From Methylocystis sp. B8 (GTDB taxonomy: Bacteria; Pseudomonadota; Alphaproteobacteria; Rhizobiales; Beijerinckiaceae), in NCBI RefSeq assembly GCF_005771425.1, contig NZ_VBTZ01000002.1, positions 328,618 through 392,617 of the forward strand: DNA of 64,000 bases, given 5' to 3'. The notes beneath the pieces were generated by a model, which worked only from the letters and a program-made list of their open reading frames with translations, made no database searches and was not told the origin of the DNA. This document shows positions 1 to 9,438 of this stretch, piece after piece. Within the stretch, counting starts at the first letter, position 1; the number at the start of each line of letters is the position of its first letter. Position numbers and translations under genes: made by a program.

Positions 1-913
1 GCCGCAACATCGAAAAGTCCTCGACCGCGAAACCGACGCTGTCGAAGATGGTGATAGCCTCAGAGGAAGAACGGCCTGGCCGACGGCCGGCGAGAACTTC
101 ACGAAGCTCTGTCACCGGGTGCTCGGGATCGAGTTGCTGAATTTCGCCCTCGATGCGCGTCTGGGGCGCATATTCGACAAAGATCTCGGAGCGCAGCAGC
201 AACTCGCGGGCAAGCTCTGTCTTGCCGGGGCAATCGCCGCCGACCGCGTTGATATGCACGCCAGGCGCAACCATGTCGTCGGTCAGAATAGTGGCGAGTT
301 TCTTATCCGCCGTTATTGTCGTGACGATGTCGGCGCCAAACGCAGCGCTACGCGCATCGGCGCAACGAACGATCGTCAGGCCGAAGTCGGCCATGTTGCG
401 CTCAAATTTGTCAATGGCCTCAGGATCGACGTCAAACACGCGGAGCCGGTCGACGCCCAGGACCGCATTGAAGGCGCAGGCCTGAAACTCCGACTGAGCG
501 CCAAGGCCGATGAGGGCCATTACTTTGCTATCAGAACGCGCGAGATGCGCGGCGGCGAGCGCCGAAGTCGCGCCGGTGCGAAAGGCGGTGGCGAGCGTCA
601 TATCCGCGATCAGCGTCGGATAGCCGGTCGTGACGTCGGCCATTGCGCCAAAAGCGACGACGGTCTGCAGATTGAACTGCGTGTTGCCCGGATGGCCGTT
701 GACGAATTTGAAGGCGAAAGCGTCGGCGTCGCTCGTCGGCATGAGTTCGATAACGCCGCGCGGCGAATGGTTGGCGTAGCGCGGGGATTTTTCAAATACG
801 TCCCAGCGCGCAAAATCCTGACGCAGATAGTCGACGAGCCGCCGCCAGAAACGGCGCGCGCCTACTTCTCCAACGATGCGCGCGATGTCTCGCGCGCTCA
901 GAAACGCCACCAT
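1..913 (-). CDS. Ornithine cyclodeaminase / mu-crystallin family protein (3' end outside window)
   Basis: This reading frame is open on the minus strand from an ATG at 913 to the left edge, so at least 304 residues are present and the C-terminus is missing. The family consists of NAD(P)-dependent enzymes such as ornithine cyclodeaminase (ornithine to proline plus ammonia), alanine dehydrogenase and ketimine reductase. The visible part has the Rossmann dinucleotide loop (ALIGLGAQSEFQ, about residues 135-146) and the family hallmark INAVGGDCPGKTEL. The substrate cannot be fixed from sequence alone. The gene is divergent from an Lrp/AsnC regulator about 160 bp away. That arrangement is typical of amino-acid catabolic genes controlled by their neighbour, so regulation by that protein is inferred. 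Confidence 0.85.
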   Translation of the reverse strand, partial: MVAFLSARDIARIVGEVGARRFWRRLVDYLRQDFARWDVFEKSPRYANHSPRGVIELMPTSDADAFAFKFVNGHPGNTQFNLQTVVAFGAMADVTTGYPTLIADMTLATAFRTGATSALAAAHLARSDSKVMALIGLGAQSEFQACAFNAVLGVDRLRVFDVDPEAIDKFERNMADFGLTIVRCADARSAAFGADIVTTITADKKLATILTDDMVAPGVHINAVGGDCPGKTELARELLLRSEIFVEYAPQTRIEGEIQQLDPEHPVTELREVLAGRRPGRSSSEAITIFDSVGFAVEDFSMLR

Positions 914-1075
914 GCCTTCTCCTTTGATCTGTGACGGAGAAAACCTAAAGCGCGGCGACGCTAATCAAAATCTCCAAAAGTTATCAAAATGCCTGCAGTC
1001 TTGTGAGAATTGCCATAAATATTGATCATTTCGCTAGAACGCCAAGCCAATGAACCCGAGCTATTAACCCAAGCC

Positions 1076-1492
1076 ATGGACGACCTTGACCATAGATTGA
1101 TCGCCTTACTGCGCACAGACGCGCGCGCCTCGCTCTCTCAGCTCGCCAAGGCGCTTGGCGTCTCGCGCGGAACAGTTCAGAACCGGCTCGACAAGCTGAT
1201 CGCCGCCGACGTGATCCTGGGCTTTACGGTTCGGCTGAAGAATGCCGCCACGCCGGATCGAATCCGCGCGATCATGATGGTTGAAGTCTCCGGCAAGAAC
1301 TCACGTCGCGTTGCGCATGAGTTGCGCGGGCTGCCTCAGATCCATGCGCTATTCAGCACTAACGGTCCTTTCGACCTCATCGCTGAAATCGAATGCGCCA
1401 ATCTTGAGGAATTCGATCGCTTGCTGTCGAGCGTGAGAACGATCGAAGGAATCGCGAGAAGCGAAACCAGCCTGCTGCTCGCTCCCGCCTGA
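1076..1492 (+). CDS. Lrp/AsnC family transcriptional regulator
   Basis: A 138-residue protein of normal length for the Lrp/AsnC family. It has an N-terminal winged helix-turn-helix (about residues 5-55, LSQLAKALGVSRGTVQNRL) and a C-terminal RAM ligand-binding domain (about 65-135). The ATG at 1076 is chosen because MDDLDHRLIALL is the usual family N-terminus. An upstream TTG at 1022 would add 18 unconserved residues. No strong Shine-Dalgarno sequence precedes either start. Its divergent position next to the ornithine cyclodeaminase-like gene suggests that it senses an amino acid and controls that gene and itself. Its stop lies 3 bp from the convergent sensor kinase stop. Confidence 0.88.
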   Translation: MDDLDHRLIALLRTDARASLSQLAKALGVSRGTVQNRLDKLIAADVILGFTVRLKNAATPDRIRAIMMVEVSGKNSRRVAHELRGLPQIHALFSTNGPFDLIAEIECANLEEFDRLLSSVRTIEGIARSETSLLLAPA

Positions 1493-1495
1493 ATT

Positions 1496-2935
1496 TTAAA
1501 AATGCGCTGAAGCCGCCGCTTTGGACTCGGCCTGGCCAGGTTGTTCATTACCTTCCGGCGCGCGCGGCAGCAAAACGCGCGCGATCAGACCATTGGGATG
1601 TCGGTCCAGCAACGACACGGACCCGCCGTGGTTCTCAACAAGCGAGCGCACGATCGATAGCCCGAGTCCAAAGCCGCTGTGCTGGTCGATCGTTCTTCCC
1701 GGCTGTCCGCGAACGAAAGGTTCAAAGGCGGTCTGCTTGGCCTCCGCTGAAATCCCTGGTCCGTCGTCGACGACGTCGATCTGAAGAAATCCCTCCTGAC
1801 ATTCCGCCAAAAAAATGTCCGCGGTCTTCGCGTGATGCGTCGCGTTTTCGACGAGATTAGTGAAGATGCGCTGAATGTCGCTGAGCGACCCGAAAATCAT
1901 TTTATGGCCGTCGCCATGATAGGTGACGTTGTGCCCAAGATCGCAAAACTCGTCCGCGACCGTTTGCAGAACGCTGTCCAGATCAATGAGCGAACAATCG
2001 GACTTGTCGTCTCCTTCAGCGCGCAGATATTGAAGATTTTTGAAAAGCATCCCGTCCATGAGATCAATGTCGCGCATCATGCGCTGCTGGAGGCTCTCAT
2101 CAGAAACGAACTCCGTTTTCAGCTTCAGCCGCGTGATAATCGTTCGCAAGTCATGGCTTACCGCCGCCAGCACATGAGCTCTCGCGGCGATCATCTTGCT
2201 GATGCGCGCCTGCATGCGGTTCAGCGAACGCGTCAGCTCGCGAACTTCCTGCGGACCTTGTTCAGCGAGCGGCGTTTTTGTATCGACGTCGTTTGGAATC
2301 TGCTCGGCATATTTCGCAAGTCGTTGGAGCGGCGCCATGATGGCGTTCAACGCCCAGAAAATGAAGATTGCAGTGAATATGATGAAGGACAGCGCGGTTC
2401 GCGCGCCCTGAGTCAGGATGAAGGGTTCATCCTCCGCATGTTGCCAAAGCCACCGCCATATCGAGCCCGGAGATTTCTGATGCTGCGAAATTGAAATGGT
2501 CGCATAGCCGCCTTTGCGCAATTCGACAGCGAGGACGCCGTAGTCTCCCGGAGCTGGACTGCCGACCTCGAACACGTCTGCGCCTTCCCACAAACGGGAA
2601 TCGATATGGCGGATTTCGTTGTCGAAGGCGACGTCCCGGCCAGACGAATCATTCGCCGCCGGAGGCCGCGACTCTTGGATTTCGATATTGGCGTAGGGAA
2701 CGGCATGAGAAAGCTCTGAAACGATCGTCGCTCGCTCCGATAGCGGCGCAACGTCCAACGCCAGGATTATGCCCGCAATAAAGTCGCCCTGGTCGACAAT
2801 GTGGCGCCTGCCGAATACATGAACCATGCCAAGGACGATGGTTTGGAAGGCGACGATCGACACAAGAATGAGCAGCGTGATCTGCACGGCCAGCTTGTTG
2901 AGCGGGAAACGCCATCGTACGCTACTGGGCTTCAT
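1496..2935 (-). CDS. Two-component sensor histidine kinase (EnvZ-like)
   Basis: A 479-residue inner-membrane kinase. TM1 spans about residues 15-38, a periplasmic sensing loop about 40-175, and TM2 about 180-203; a HAMP domain and a HisKA domain with AAVSHDLRT follow (predicted phospho-His 261). The HATPase domain has an N box (NLVENATHHA), a DDGPGI G1 box and GFGLGLSIV. The start at 2935 overlaps the response-regulator stop as ATGA, which indicates translational coupling. A longer upstream frame lies inside the regulator gene and is not used. The signal sensed is unknown. Confidence 0.9.
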   Translation of the reverse strand: MKPSSVRWRFPLNKLAVQITLLILVSIVAFQTIVLGMVHVFGRRHIVDQGDFIAGIILALDVAPLSERATIVSELSHAVPYANIEIQESRPPAANDSSGRDVAFDNEIRHIDSRLWEGADVFEVGSPAPGDYGVLAVELRKGGYATISISQHQKSPGSIWRWLWQHAEDEPFILTQGARTALSFIIFTAIFIFWALNAIMAPLQRLAKYAEQIPNDVDTKTPLAEQGPQEVRELTRSLNRMQARISKMIAARAHVLAAVSHDLRTIITRLKLKTEFVSDESLQQRMMRDIDLMDGMLFKNLQYLRAEGDDKSDCSLIDLDSVLQTVADEFCDLGHNVTYHGDGHKMIFGSLSDIQRIFTNLVENATHHAKTADIFLAECQEGFLQIDVVDDGPGISAEAKQTAFEPFVRGQPGRTIDQHSGFGLGLSIVRSLVENHGGSVSLLDRHPNGLIARVLLPRAPEGNEQPGQAESKAAASAHF

Positions 2936-3651
2936 GCGCGGGCCACCTGCGTCGAAAAGATATAGCCTTCGGAGCGCACCGTCTGAATGAACGCGGGCTT
3001 CTTCGGATCCGCCTCTATCTTCTGTCGAAGCCGGCTGATCAGGACGTCGATGCTGCGCTCGAAAGGACCGGATGTCGGGCCATGTGTCATGTTGATCAGC
3101 TGCTCGCGGGTCAACACCCGGTTCGGATTTTCGCATAAAGCATGCAACAGATCGAATTCGGCGCCGGTCATTGCGACCTTCATTCCGCAAGGCGCGACGA
3201 CTTCTCGGGCGAGCACGTCGACGCGCCAACCTGAGAAAAGATAGGCCTGCCGAACCGTGCGCCCATCGACGGGGCTCGGGGCCTCGGTTCGCCTCAAGAC
3301 GGCGCGGATGCGCGCCAGCAGTTCGCGCGAATTAAACGGCTTAACAATGTAATCGTCGGCCCCTAACTCGAGCCCCAAGATCTTATCGATATCCTCGGAT
3401 TGCGCCGTCAGAATAATTATCGGAATGCGTCGTTCGGAACGCACGCGTCGACAGATCGAGAGACCGTCTTCGCCAGGCAGATTGAGATCAAGAATAAGCA
3501 GGTCATATGCGCCCGCGCCGAAAGCGGCGTCCATTTCCTGGGCGTTTGAAGCCACCTTTGTTTGGATATCGTGCGCCGCGAGATAGAGCGAGATGAACTC
3601 GCCGATTTCGGCGTCGTCTTCGACGATCAGGATTGAAACGGGAGAAGTCAA
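2932..3651 (-). CDS. OmpR/PhoB-type response regulator
   Basis: A 239-residue DNA-binding response regulator. The receiver domain (about residues 5-120) has the acidic pocket EDD, the phospho-acceptor D55 in LILDLNLPGEDG, and K104 in YIVKPF. The C-terminal trans_reg_C winged helix (about 140-235) includes ILISRLRQKIE-like helix residues and the ending VRSEGYIF. It is the partner of the overlapping sensor kinase (4-bp ATGA overlap). It is divergent from the SulP transporter gene, with a 280-bp shared region between them, so control of the SulP/Hyf-like operon is possible but is only an inference from position. Confidence 0.92.
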   Translation of the reverse strand: MTSPVSILIVEDDAEIGEFISLYLAAHDIQTKVASNAQEMDAAFGAGAYDLLILDLNLPGEDGLSICRRVRSERRIPIIILTAQSEDIDKILGLELGADDYIVKPFNSRELLARIRAVLRRTEAPSPVDGRTVRQAYLFSGWRVDVLAREVVAPCGMKVAMTGAEFDLLHALCENPNRVLTREQLINMTHGPTSGPFERSIDVLISRLRQKIEADPKKPAFIQTVRSEGYIFSTQVARA

Positions 3652-3931
3652 AGGGCGCGCGATCGCTTTCGTTGAGGTGGGCGCAAATTAATAAGGCAAT
3701 ATTTCTAAAGTGTTTCCAGCAAAAAATCGGCCTCAGCGCGCGGCGTTTGAACGCCTTTCGGACTTCTGACCGAGTAGCGTCCTAATTCAGAAAGGAACCG
3801 GAAACAATCTGTGCGCTGCGAAAAGATGGAGAAACACCCGATCGGATGGGCTGTCCTATGGTGCTGCCGCGCCGAGAAACCGGCGCTGAATTCCCATCCT
3901 GCCTTAACCTCATCAGTTGCAAGGACGAAGC

Positions 3932-5770
3932 ATGAAGAGCAAGGCTCACGCTCTTCCGGATGGTTTGGAAGCGGCCGCGGTCGACGCGAATGGCTCCCAT
4001 CTCTCCGGCTCACCGGCGCACGCCGAATGGCGCGCTTCTTGCGGTGAAGACTCGGCCGATGCCGAGCAGCTTTCCCTCCCGACGGGTCAAGGCCCAGTCC
4101 CCAAGATTAAGAGCCAACACGATATGACCAAGGCGGTTTCAACCCGCTTCATTCCAAAAAGCGGGATCGCCGGATTGGTCGAAAACTGGCGAGCGGACAT
4201 CTTGTCCGGTTTCCTGGTCTTTCTCATTGCCCTGCCGCTGTGCCTCGGCATTTCGATGGCGTCGGGCTTTCCCCCGCAGGCGGGCATCATCACGGCGATC
4301 GTTGGGGGCCTGCTCGTCTCGCGCATCAACGGCTCCTTCGTGACCATCACAGGTCCGGCGGCAGGCCTCATCGTGGTCATTCTCGACTCGGTGCAGGCGC
4401 TCGGCGGCGGCGACGCCAAGGCCGGCTACCACTACACCTTGGCGGCGATCGTGTGCGCCAGCGTCATCCAGACGCTGATGGGCCTGATGAAGGCCGGCAA
4501 GATGAGCGCCTTTTTCCCGTCCTCCGCCGTGCATGGCATGCTGGCGGCGATCGGCATCATCATCATGGCCAAGCAGATTCACGTCATGCTCGGCGTGAAG
4601 CCAGACGCGCAGAGTCTCTTTGCGACGATTGGCGCGATCCCGGCGAGCATTCGAGATATGAATCCGGAGGTCGCGATCATTGGCGGCCTTGGACTGCTCA
4701 TCCTGATCGCCTGGGCGGTTGTGAAGAACCGCCGCCTAAAAATGATTCCGGCGCCGATCATCGTCGTGATCGTCGGCATGGCGCTCGCGCAATATTTCGA
4801 TCTCGATGACGAGCACATCTATCTCTTCCTGCCGGACAATCAGTTCCTGCCGCATCATGAGTTCACGATCGGGCCAAAGTTTCTGGTCTCCATCCCGCAG
4901 AACTTTCTGTCCGGCTTCGCCTTCCCGAATTTCTCGTTGATCGGCACAGGCGTGTTCTGGCAACAGGTCTTTGCCATCTGTCTCGTTGGAAGCCTGGAAA
5001 GCTTGCTCAGCGCAGCGGCGGTTGATAAGCTTGATCCCTACAAGCGGACTTCCGATCTCAACCGCGACATCGCCGCGGTTGGCGTCGGCAACATCATCTG
5101 CGGCTTGATTGGCGGTATGCCGATGATCGCCGAAATCGTCCGCAGCTCGGCCAACGTGAATAATGGCGCACGCACGGGATGGGCGAACTTCTTCCACGGA
5201 TTGTTCCTGCTGATCTTCGTCGCGGCCTTTCCAAGGGTCATTCACGAGATTCCGCTGGCCTCGCTCGCGGCGCTCCTGGTGTTTACCGGCTATCGTCTTG
5301 CGTCTCCGCTCGAGTTCAAGAAGACGCTGGCGATCGGCTGGGACCAGCTTGCCGTTTTCATGATCACGATCATCGGCGTGCTGGCGACCGATCTCTTGAT
5401 TGGCGTCGCGATCGGCATCGTCGCCGAGTTCCTGTTCCACGTGTGGCGCAGCGTCAATTGGAAACAGGTCTTCAAACTGCATCGCGACATCGTGGAGACC
5501 GAGCCCGGCGTCTACCTGGTGAAAATTGGCGGCGCCGCCTTCTTCGCCAATTATCTTGCGCTCAAGGGCGATCTTGCGAAGCTCCCGAAGGGTAAGACCG
5601 TCATCTTTGATCTCTCAGAGTCTTGGTGCGTTGATCATACGGTCATGGAAAACCTCCATCACTTCTGCGAGGATTATGAAGCAAATGGCGGGCATGCGGA
5701 AATCTGCGGGCTCGATCAGCACGTCGCGACATCCAAGCATCCTCTGGCGCCGCGAAAGCGCTGCGCCTAG
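3932..5770 (+). CDS. SulP family inorganic anion transporter with STAS domain
   Basis: A 612-residue inner-membrane protein of the SulP/SLC26 family, whose members transport sulfate or bicarbonate. About the first 80 residues are a hydrophilic extension. The core of roughly 10-12 membrane segments begins near GLVENWRADILSGFLVFL and includes the family signature around ITGPAAGLIVVI. A STAS domain closes the protein (VIFDLSESWCVDHTVM). The ATG at 3932 has a good Shine-Dalgarno sequence (AAGGACG at 3921). An internal Met at 4124 would remove the extension but lacks one. It is followed after 58 bp by the Hyf-like operon, and an anion porin lies beyond that. Bicarbonate uptake is an attractive role in a methanotroph that fixes CO2, but sulfate is equally possible from sequence. 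Confidence 0.88.
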   Translation: MKSKAHALPDGLEAAAVDANGSHLSGSPAHAEWRASCGEDSADAEQLSLPTGQGPVPKIKSQHDMTKAVSTRFIPKSGIAGLVENWRADILSGFLVFLIALPLCLGISMASGFPPQAGIITAIVGGLLVSRINGSFVTITGPAAGLIVVILDSVQALGGGDAKAGYHYTLAAIVCASVIQTLMGLMKAGKMSAFFPSSAVHGMLAAIGIIIMAKQIHVMLGVKPDAQSLFATIGAIPASIRDMNPEVAIIGGLGLLILIAWAVVKNRRLKMIPAPIIVVIVGMALAQYFDLDDEHIYLFLPDNQFLPHHEFTIGPKFLVSIPQNFLSGFAFPNFSLIGTGVFWQQVFAICLVGSLESLLSAAAVDKLDPYKRTSDLNRDIAAVGVGNIICGLIGGMPMIAEIVRSSANVNNGARTGWANFFHGLFLLIFVAAFPRVIHEIPLASLAALLVFTGYRLASPLEFKKTLAIGWDQLAVFMITIIGVLATDLLIGVAIGIVAEFLFHVWRSVNWKQVFKLHRDIVETEPGVYLVKIGGAAFFANYLALKGDLAKLPKGKTVIFDLSESWCVDHTVMENLHHFCEDYEANGGHAEICGLDQHVATSKHPLAPRKRCA

Positions 5771-5828
5771 TTCCTGAAGTTCGCTCACGCGTGTCCGACG
5801 ACCATAAGGTCGACTCGAAGGTGAAAGC

Positions 5829-7826
5829 ATGCCGCTCTACTTAGCGCTGATCTGCGTCGGCGCGCTGCTCGCCGTCAGCGTTTACGCCATCGTCCAAAGG
5901 CGAAACCCTGACATAAGCCGCAATGTCTATCGTCTTTGCATCGCATTGTGCGGCGTCCTCTTCCTCGCAGCGGTCATGCCGAGAGGCGCCCACGTCGTTT
6001 CGACGACTCTGCCGCTCGGCTTGCCCTGGATCGGCATGCATTTTCGTATCGACGTGCTGAGCGCCTTTTTTCTCGCGGTGGTCAATCTCGGCGGCGCGGC
6101 GGCAAGCGCCTATGCGATCGGCTATGGCGCGCATGAGAAAGATCCTATGCGCGTTCTACCGTTCTATCCTGCGTTTCTCGCAGGCATGAACGTCGTCGTG
6201 CTTGCAGATGACGCCTTCGCCTTTCTCGTCGCTTGGGAGTTCATGTCGCTTGCGTCATGGGCGCTGGTGCTGACGCATCACCACGAAGCCGAAAATAGGC
6301 GCGCTGGTTTCGTCTATCTGTTGATGGCGAGTTTTGGCGGTTTCGCGCTGCTGATGGCGTTCGGCGTGCTCGGAGGCGTCGGCGGAGCCTACGACTTCGC
6401 CTCCATCCGCGAATCCACGAAGGAGGCCTGGAAATCGGGTCTCATTCTCGCCCTCGCCATGGTTGGAATGGGCTCCAAAGCCGGACTCGCGCCTCTGCAT
6501 ATCTGGCTGCCGCTCGCGCATCCTGCGGCGCCGAGCCACGTCTCGGCGCTGATGAGCGGCGTCATGACGAAGGTCGCCGTCTATGGCTTTATTCGCGTGG
6601 TTTTCGATCTGCTCGGGCCGCCGGCTTTCTGGTGGTCGGTCGAGCCAATGACCTTTGGCGCGGCGAGCGCGCTGATCGGCGTTCTCTTCGCCACGATACA
6701 GAGCGATTTGAAGAAGCTTCTGGCTTACAGCACGATTGAAAATATCGGAATCATCTTCATCGCGCTCGGACTGGCGTTAGCCTTCAAAGCGAACGGCCTT
6801 GCGCTGCCGGCGGCGCTCGCCTTCACCGCGGCGCTGTTCCACGTTTTTAATCACTCGCTGTTTAAGAGCCTCCTGTTCTTCGGCGCTGGGGCCGTATTGA
6901 GCGGGAGCGGCGAAAGAAGCATCGAGCGCCTCGGCGGCCTCATCCACTCAATGCCAAAAACGGCGTTTCTGTTTCTCGGCGGCTGCGTCGCCATCTCCGC
7001 CTTGCCGCCGCTGAATGGCTTCGTTTCCGAATGGCTGGTGTTTCAAGCGATCCTGCTCAGCCCATCGCTGCCGCAATGGACCGTAAAGCTTCTCGTTCCC
7101 GCTATCGGCGTGGCGCTGGCGCTGAGCGCGGCGCTTGGCGCTGGCTGTTATATCCGCGCCTATGGCGTCGCTTTCCTTGGCCGCCCGCGCAGCGAAGCCG
7201 CGCGCGTTGCGCAAGACCCTGATCGCTGGTCTCTCGGAACGATGGCGGCCTTGCTGGCGCTTTGCCTTCTCGCTGGCCTGCTGCCCAGCCTTCTCATCGA
7301 CACGATTTCACCGGCGGCGAAGGACTTTGTCGGCGGCCGCATGCCCGCGCAGGCGGAGCTTGCGTGGCTCTCGATCGCGCCTATTGCCCAAAGCCGCAGT
7401 TCCTATAATGGACTTCTGGTCTTCGTCTTCATTCTCTTCTCAGCCTATTCGGCGAAATGGGTCATCCACAAATTCGGTTCATCACGCTCGCGGCGCGCGC
7501 CGGCTTGGGACTGCGGTTACATCGAGAAGAGCCCCACCACGCAATATACGGCCAGCAGCTTTGCACAGCCGATCCGACGCACGCTCGGCGTCATCGCCTT
7601 CTCGGTGAGGGAGCGTCTCGACATGCCGGCCCCGGGCGAAATGCGCGCCGCGCGCCTGAGCGTCGATATCAAGGATCGAATCTTCGACTATCTCTACGCG
7701 CCGCTCACGCGGGCGGTTGAAACCTGCGCCTCCGGACTGAACATCCTCGGTCTTCTGTCGATCCAGGAATATCTCGCGCTCGTCTTCGGCGCCCTCGTCT
7801 TCCTGCTGGTCCTGGTGGCGATATGA
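5829..7826 (+). CDS. hyfB: Hydrogenase-4 subunit B-like (NuoL/Mrp antiporter-type) membrane subunit
   Basis: A 665-residue polytopic protein of the proton-conducting NuoL/NuoM/MrpD family, closest in layout to HyfB/HycC. It contains the conserved charged channel residues in LVAWEFMSLASWAL and in GMGSKAGLAPLHIWLPLAHP, and the HyfB-type C-terminal element QYTASSFAQPIRR. A Shine-Dalgarno sequence (GAAGGTGAAAGC) precedes the ATG. It is the first gene of a six-gene set with overlapping junctions; its stop overlaps the next start as ATGA. It is expected to translocate protons or sodium in a membrane complex driven by, or driving, an electron-transfer module. Confidence 0.9.
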   Translation: MPLYLALICVGALLAVSVYAIVQRRNPDISRNVYRLCIALCGVLFLAAVMPRGAHVVSTTLPLGLPWIGMHFRIDVLSAFFLAVVNLGGAAASAYAIGYGAHEKDPMRVLPFYPAFLAGMNVVVLADDAFAFLVAWEFMSLASWALVLTHHHEAENRRAGFVYLLMASFGGFALLMAFGVLGGVGGAYDFASIRESTKEAWKSGLILALAMVGMGSKAGLAPLHIWLPLAHPAAPSHVSALMSGVMTKVAVYGFIRVVFDLLGPPAFWWSVEPMTFGAASALIGVLFATIQSDLKKLLAYSTIENIGIIFIALGLALAFKANGLALPAALAFTAALFHVFNHSLFKSLLFFGAGAVLSGSGERSIERLGGLIHSMPKTAFLFLGGCVAISALPPLNGFVSEWLVFQAILLSPSLPQWTVKLLVPAIGVALALSAALGAGCYIRAYGVAFLGRPRSEAARVAQDPDRWSLGTMAALLALCLLAGLLPSLLIDTISPAAKDFVGGRMPAQAELAWLSIAPIAQSRSSYNGLLVFVFILFSAYSAKWVIHKFGSSRSRRAPAWDCGYIEKSPTTQYTASSFAQPIRRTLGVIAFSVRERLDMPAPGEMRAARLSVDIKDRIFDYLYAPLTRAVETCASGLNILGLLSIQEYLALVFGALVFLLVLVAI

Positions 7827-8776
7827 CCTTTCTCTTCGATCTCATGGCGCAGGGCGTCCAAATGCTTTTGGTGCTTGCGCTGGCGCCGCTGCTCATCGGC
7901 TTCATCAGAAAGATGAAGGCGCGTCTTCTGCGCCGCAAGGGGCCGCCGATCATTCAGCCCTGGCGCGACCTCATTAGGCTGCTGCGTAAGGAAGTTGTTC
8001 TTGCTGAAAATGCGTCGTGGCTCTACCGCTCCGCGCCCTATCTGATTTTCGCGATGACCTGGGTCGCAGCGTCGCTCGCGCCCACTTTCGCCACAGGTCT
8101 GATGTTCAGCTGGTCGGCCGATCTCATCGCCATTATCGCCTTACTTGGCAGCGCCCGCTTTTTCCTTGCGCTCGCCGGCATGGACATCGGAACGAGTTTC
8201 GGCGGCATTGGTTCGAGCCGCGAGGCGATGTTCGGCTCGCTGGCGGAGCCGGCCACGATCATGATCGTCTTCACCGTCTCCTACATCGCCGGAACCACGC
8301 AGCTTTCAGAAATCGCGGCCTTTATGGCCGCCAATTTGGAGTTGCGCGCATCGGTCGGCATGGCGCTCGTTGGTCTGCTCATCGTCGCCATCGCAGAGAA
8401 TGGACGCGTGCCCGTCGACAATCCAGCGACCCATCTGGAGCTGACGATGGTGCATGAAGCGATGGTTCTCGAATATTCGGGACGCTATCTTGCGCTTATC
8501 GAACTCGCTTCGGCGCTCAAGCTGCTCCTTTATATCTCGCTGATTGCCTGCGTCTTCTTCCCTGTTGGCCTCGCCACGCATGATGCGGACCTGCACACGA
8601 TGGCCATCGGTCTGGGCGCATACATCCTAAAGCTTGCGATCGGCGGCGGCGCACTCGCGCTGTTCGAGACTTCCACAGCCAAGATGCGCGTCTTCCGCGT
8701 GCCCGACTTTCTCGGCGCTGGGCTGATGCTCGGTCTCCTCGCGACATTGCTTGTTTTTGTGACAAGGAATCTCTGA
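7823..8776 (+). CDS. hyfC: Hydrogenase-4 subunit C-like (NuoH-type) membrane subunit
   Basis: A 317-residue membrane protein of the complex I subunit 1/NuoH/HycD family, about eight helices. It contains the cytoplasmic loop signature AENGRVPVDNPATHLEL followed by MVHEAMVLEYSG, which is typical of HyfC/HycD. This subunit normally anchors the soluble electron-transfer arm to the proton pump. The gene overlaps hyfB by 4 bp, and its stop shares a base with the next ATG (TGATG). Confidence 0.92.
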   Translation: MTFLFDLMAQGVQMLLVLALAPLLIGFIRKMKARLLRRKGPPIIQPWRDLIRLLRKEVVLAENASWLYRSAPYLIFAMTWVAASLAPTFATGLMFSWSADLIAIIALLGSARFFLALAGMDIGTSFGGIGSSREAMFGSLAEPATIMIVFTVSYIAGTTQLSEIAAFMAANLELRASVGMALVGLLIVAIAENGRVPVDNPATHLELTMVHEAMVLEYSGRYLALIELASALKLLLYISLIACVFFPVGLATHDADLHTMAIGLGAYILKLAIGGGALALFETSTAKMRVFRVPDFLGAGLMLGLLATLLVFVTRNL

Positions 8777-9438
8777 TGGACCTTCTGACAATCGACATCG
8801 CCCATGTGCTCGCCGGCGCGCTGGTGCTGACGAGTTTCATGCTGCTCTACCAGGACCGGCTGTCAGGGCTCATCAATATCTACACTCTGCACGCCGTCGT
8901 TCTGTCGCTGTCGGTCGCTTGGCAGGCATATTATCAGGATGCGCCGCACCTCTATGTAACGGCGGGGATTGCAGTGATTTTCAAGGCCGTCATCATACCC
9001 TTCAGTCTTCGCCGCATCATCGAACGACTGCGCATCCATCGTACCGTTGAAGTCGTCGGCGGCGTCGGGGTCACCATGCTCATCGGCATATTCCTCACGG
9101 CGCTGTCTCTGGTCGTGATGCTGCCGGCGACGGCCTCTGCGGACCCGCTGGCGCGGGAAGATATCGCCTTCGCTCTGGCGATCGTGCTGCTGGGTCTGTT
9201 GATGATGGTGACGCGACGTAACGCGGTCAGCCAGATCATCGGCTTCATGTCGCTCGAAAACGGGTTGATTCTCGCCGCCGCGGGCGCGCATGGCATGCCG
9301 CTCGTCGTCGAGATCAGCGTCGCTTTCTCGATCCTGATCGCCTTCATCGTGATCGGGATCTTCCTGTTCCGCATTCGCGAACGATTTGACAACGTCGATC
9401 TTTTCGAACTCGATCGCGTGCGCGGAGGGCGCTCATGA
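8776..9438 (+). CDS. hyfE: Hydrogenase-4 subunit E-like membrane protein
   Basis: A 220-residue hydrophobic protein with about six to seven predicted helices. It matches the HyfE family, whose C-terminal part resembles NuoK (GFMSLENGLILAAAG carries the conserved membrane Glu). It is translationally coupled to both neighbours by 1-bp and 4-bp overlaps. HyfE is found in hydrogenase-4 and related complexes but not in ordinary complex I, which supports the assignment of the whole locus. Confidence 0.88.
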   Translation: MDLLTIDIAHVLAGALVLTSFMLLYQDRLSGLINIYTLHAVVLSLSVAWQAYYQDAPHLYVTAGIAVIFKAVIIPFSLRRIIERLRIHRTVEVVGGVGVTMLIGIFLTALSLVVMLPATASADPLAREDIAFALAIVLLGLLMMVTRRNAVSQIIGFMSLENGLILAAAGAHGMPLVVEISVAFSILIAFIVIGIFLFRIRERFDNVDLFELDRVRGGRS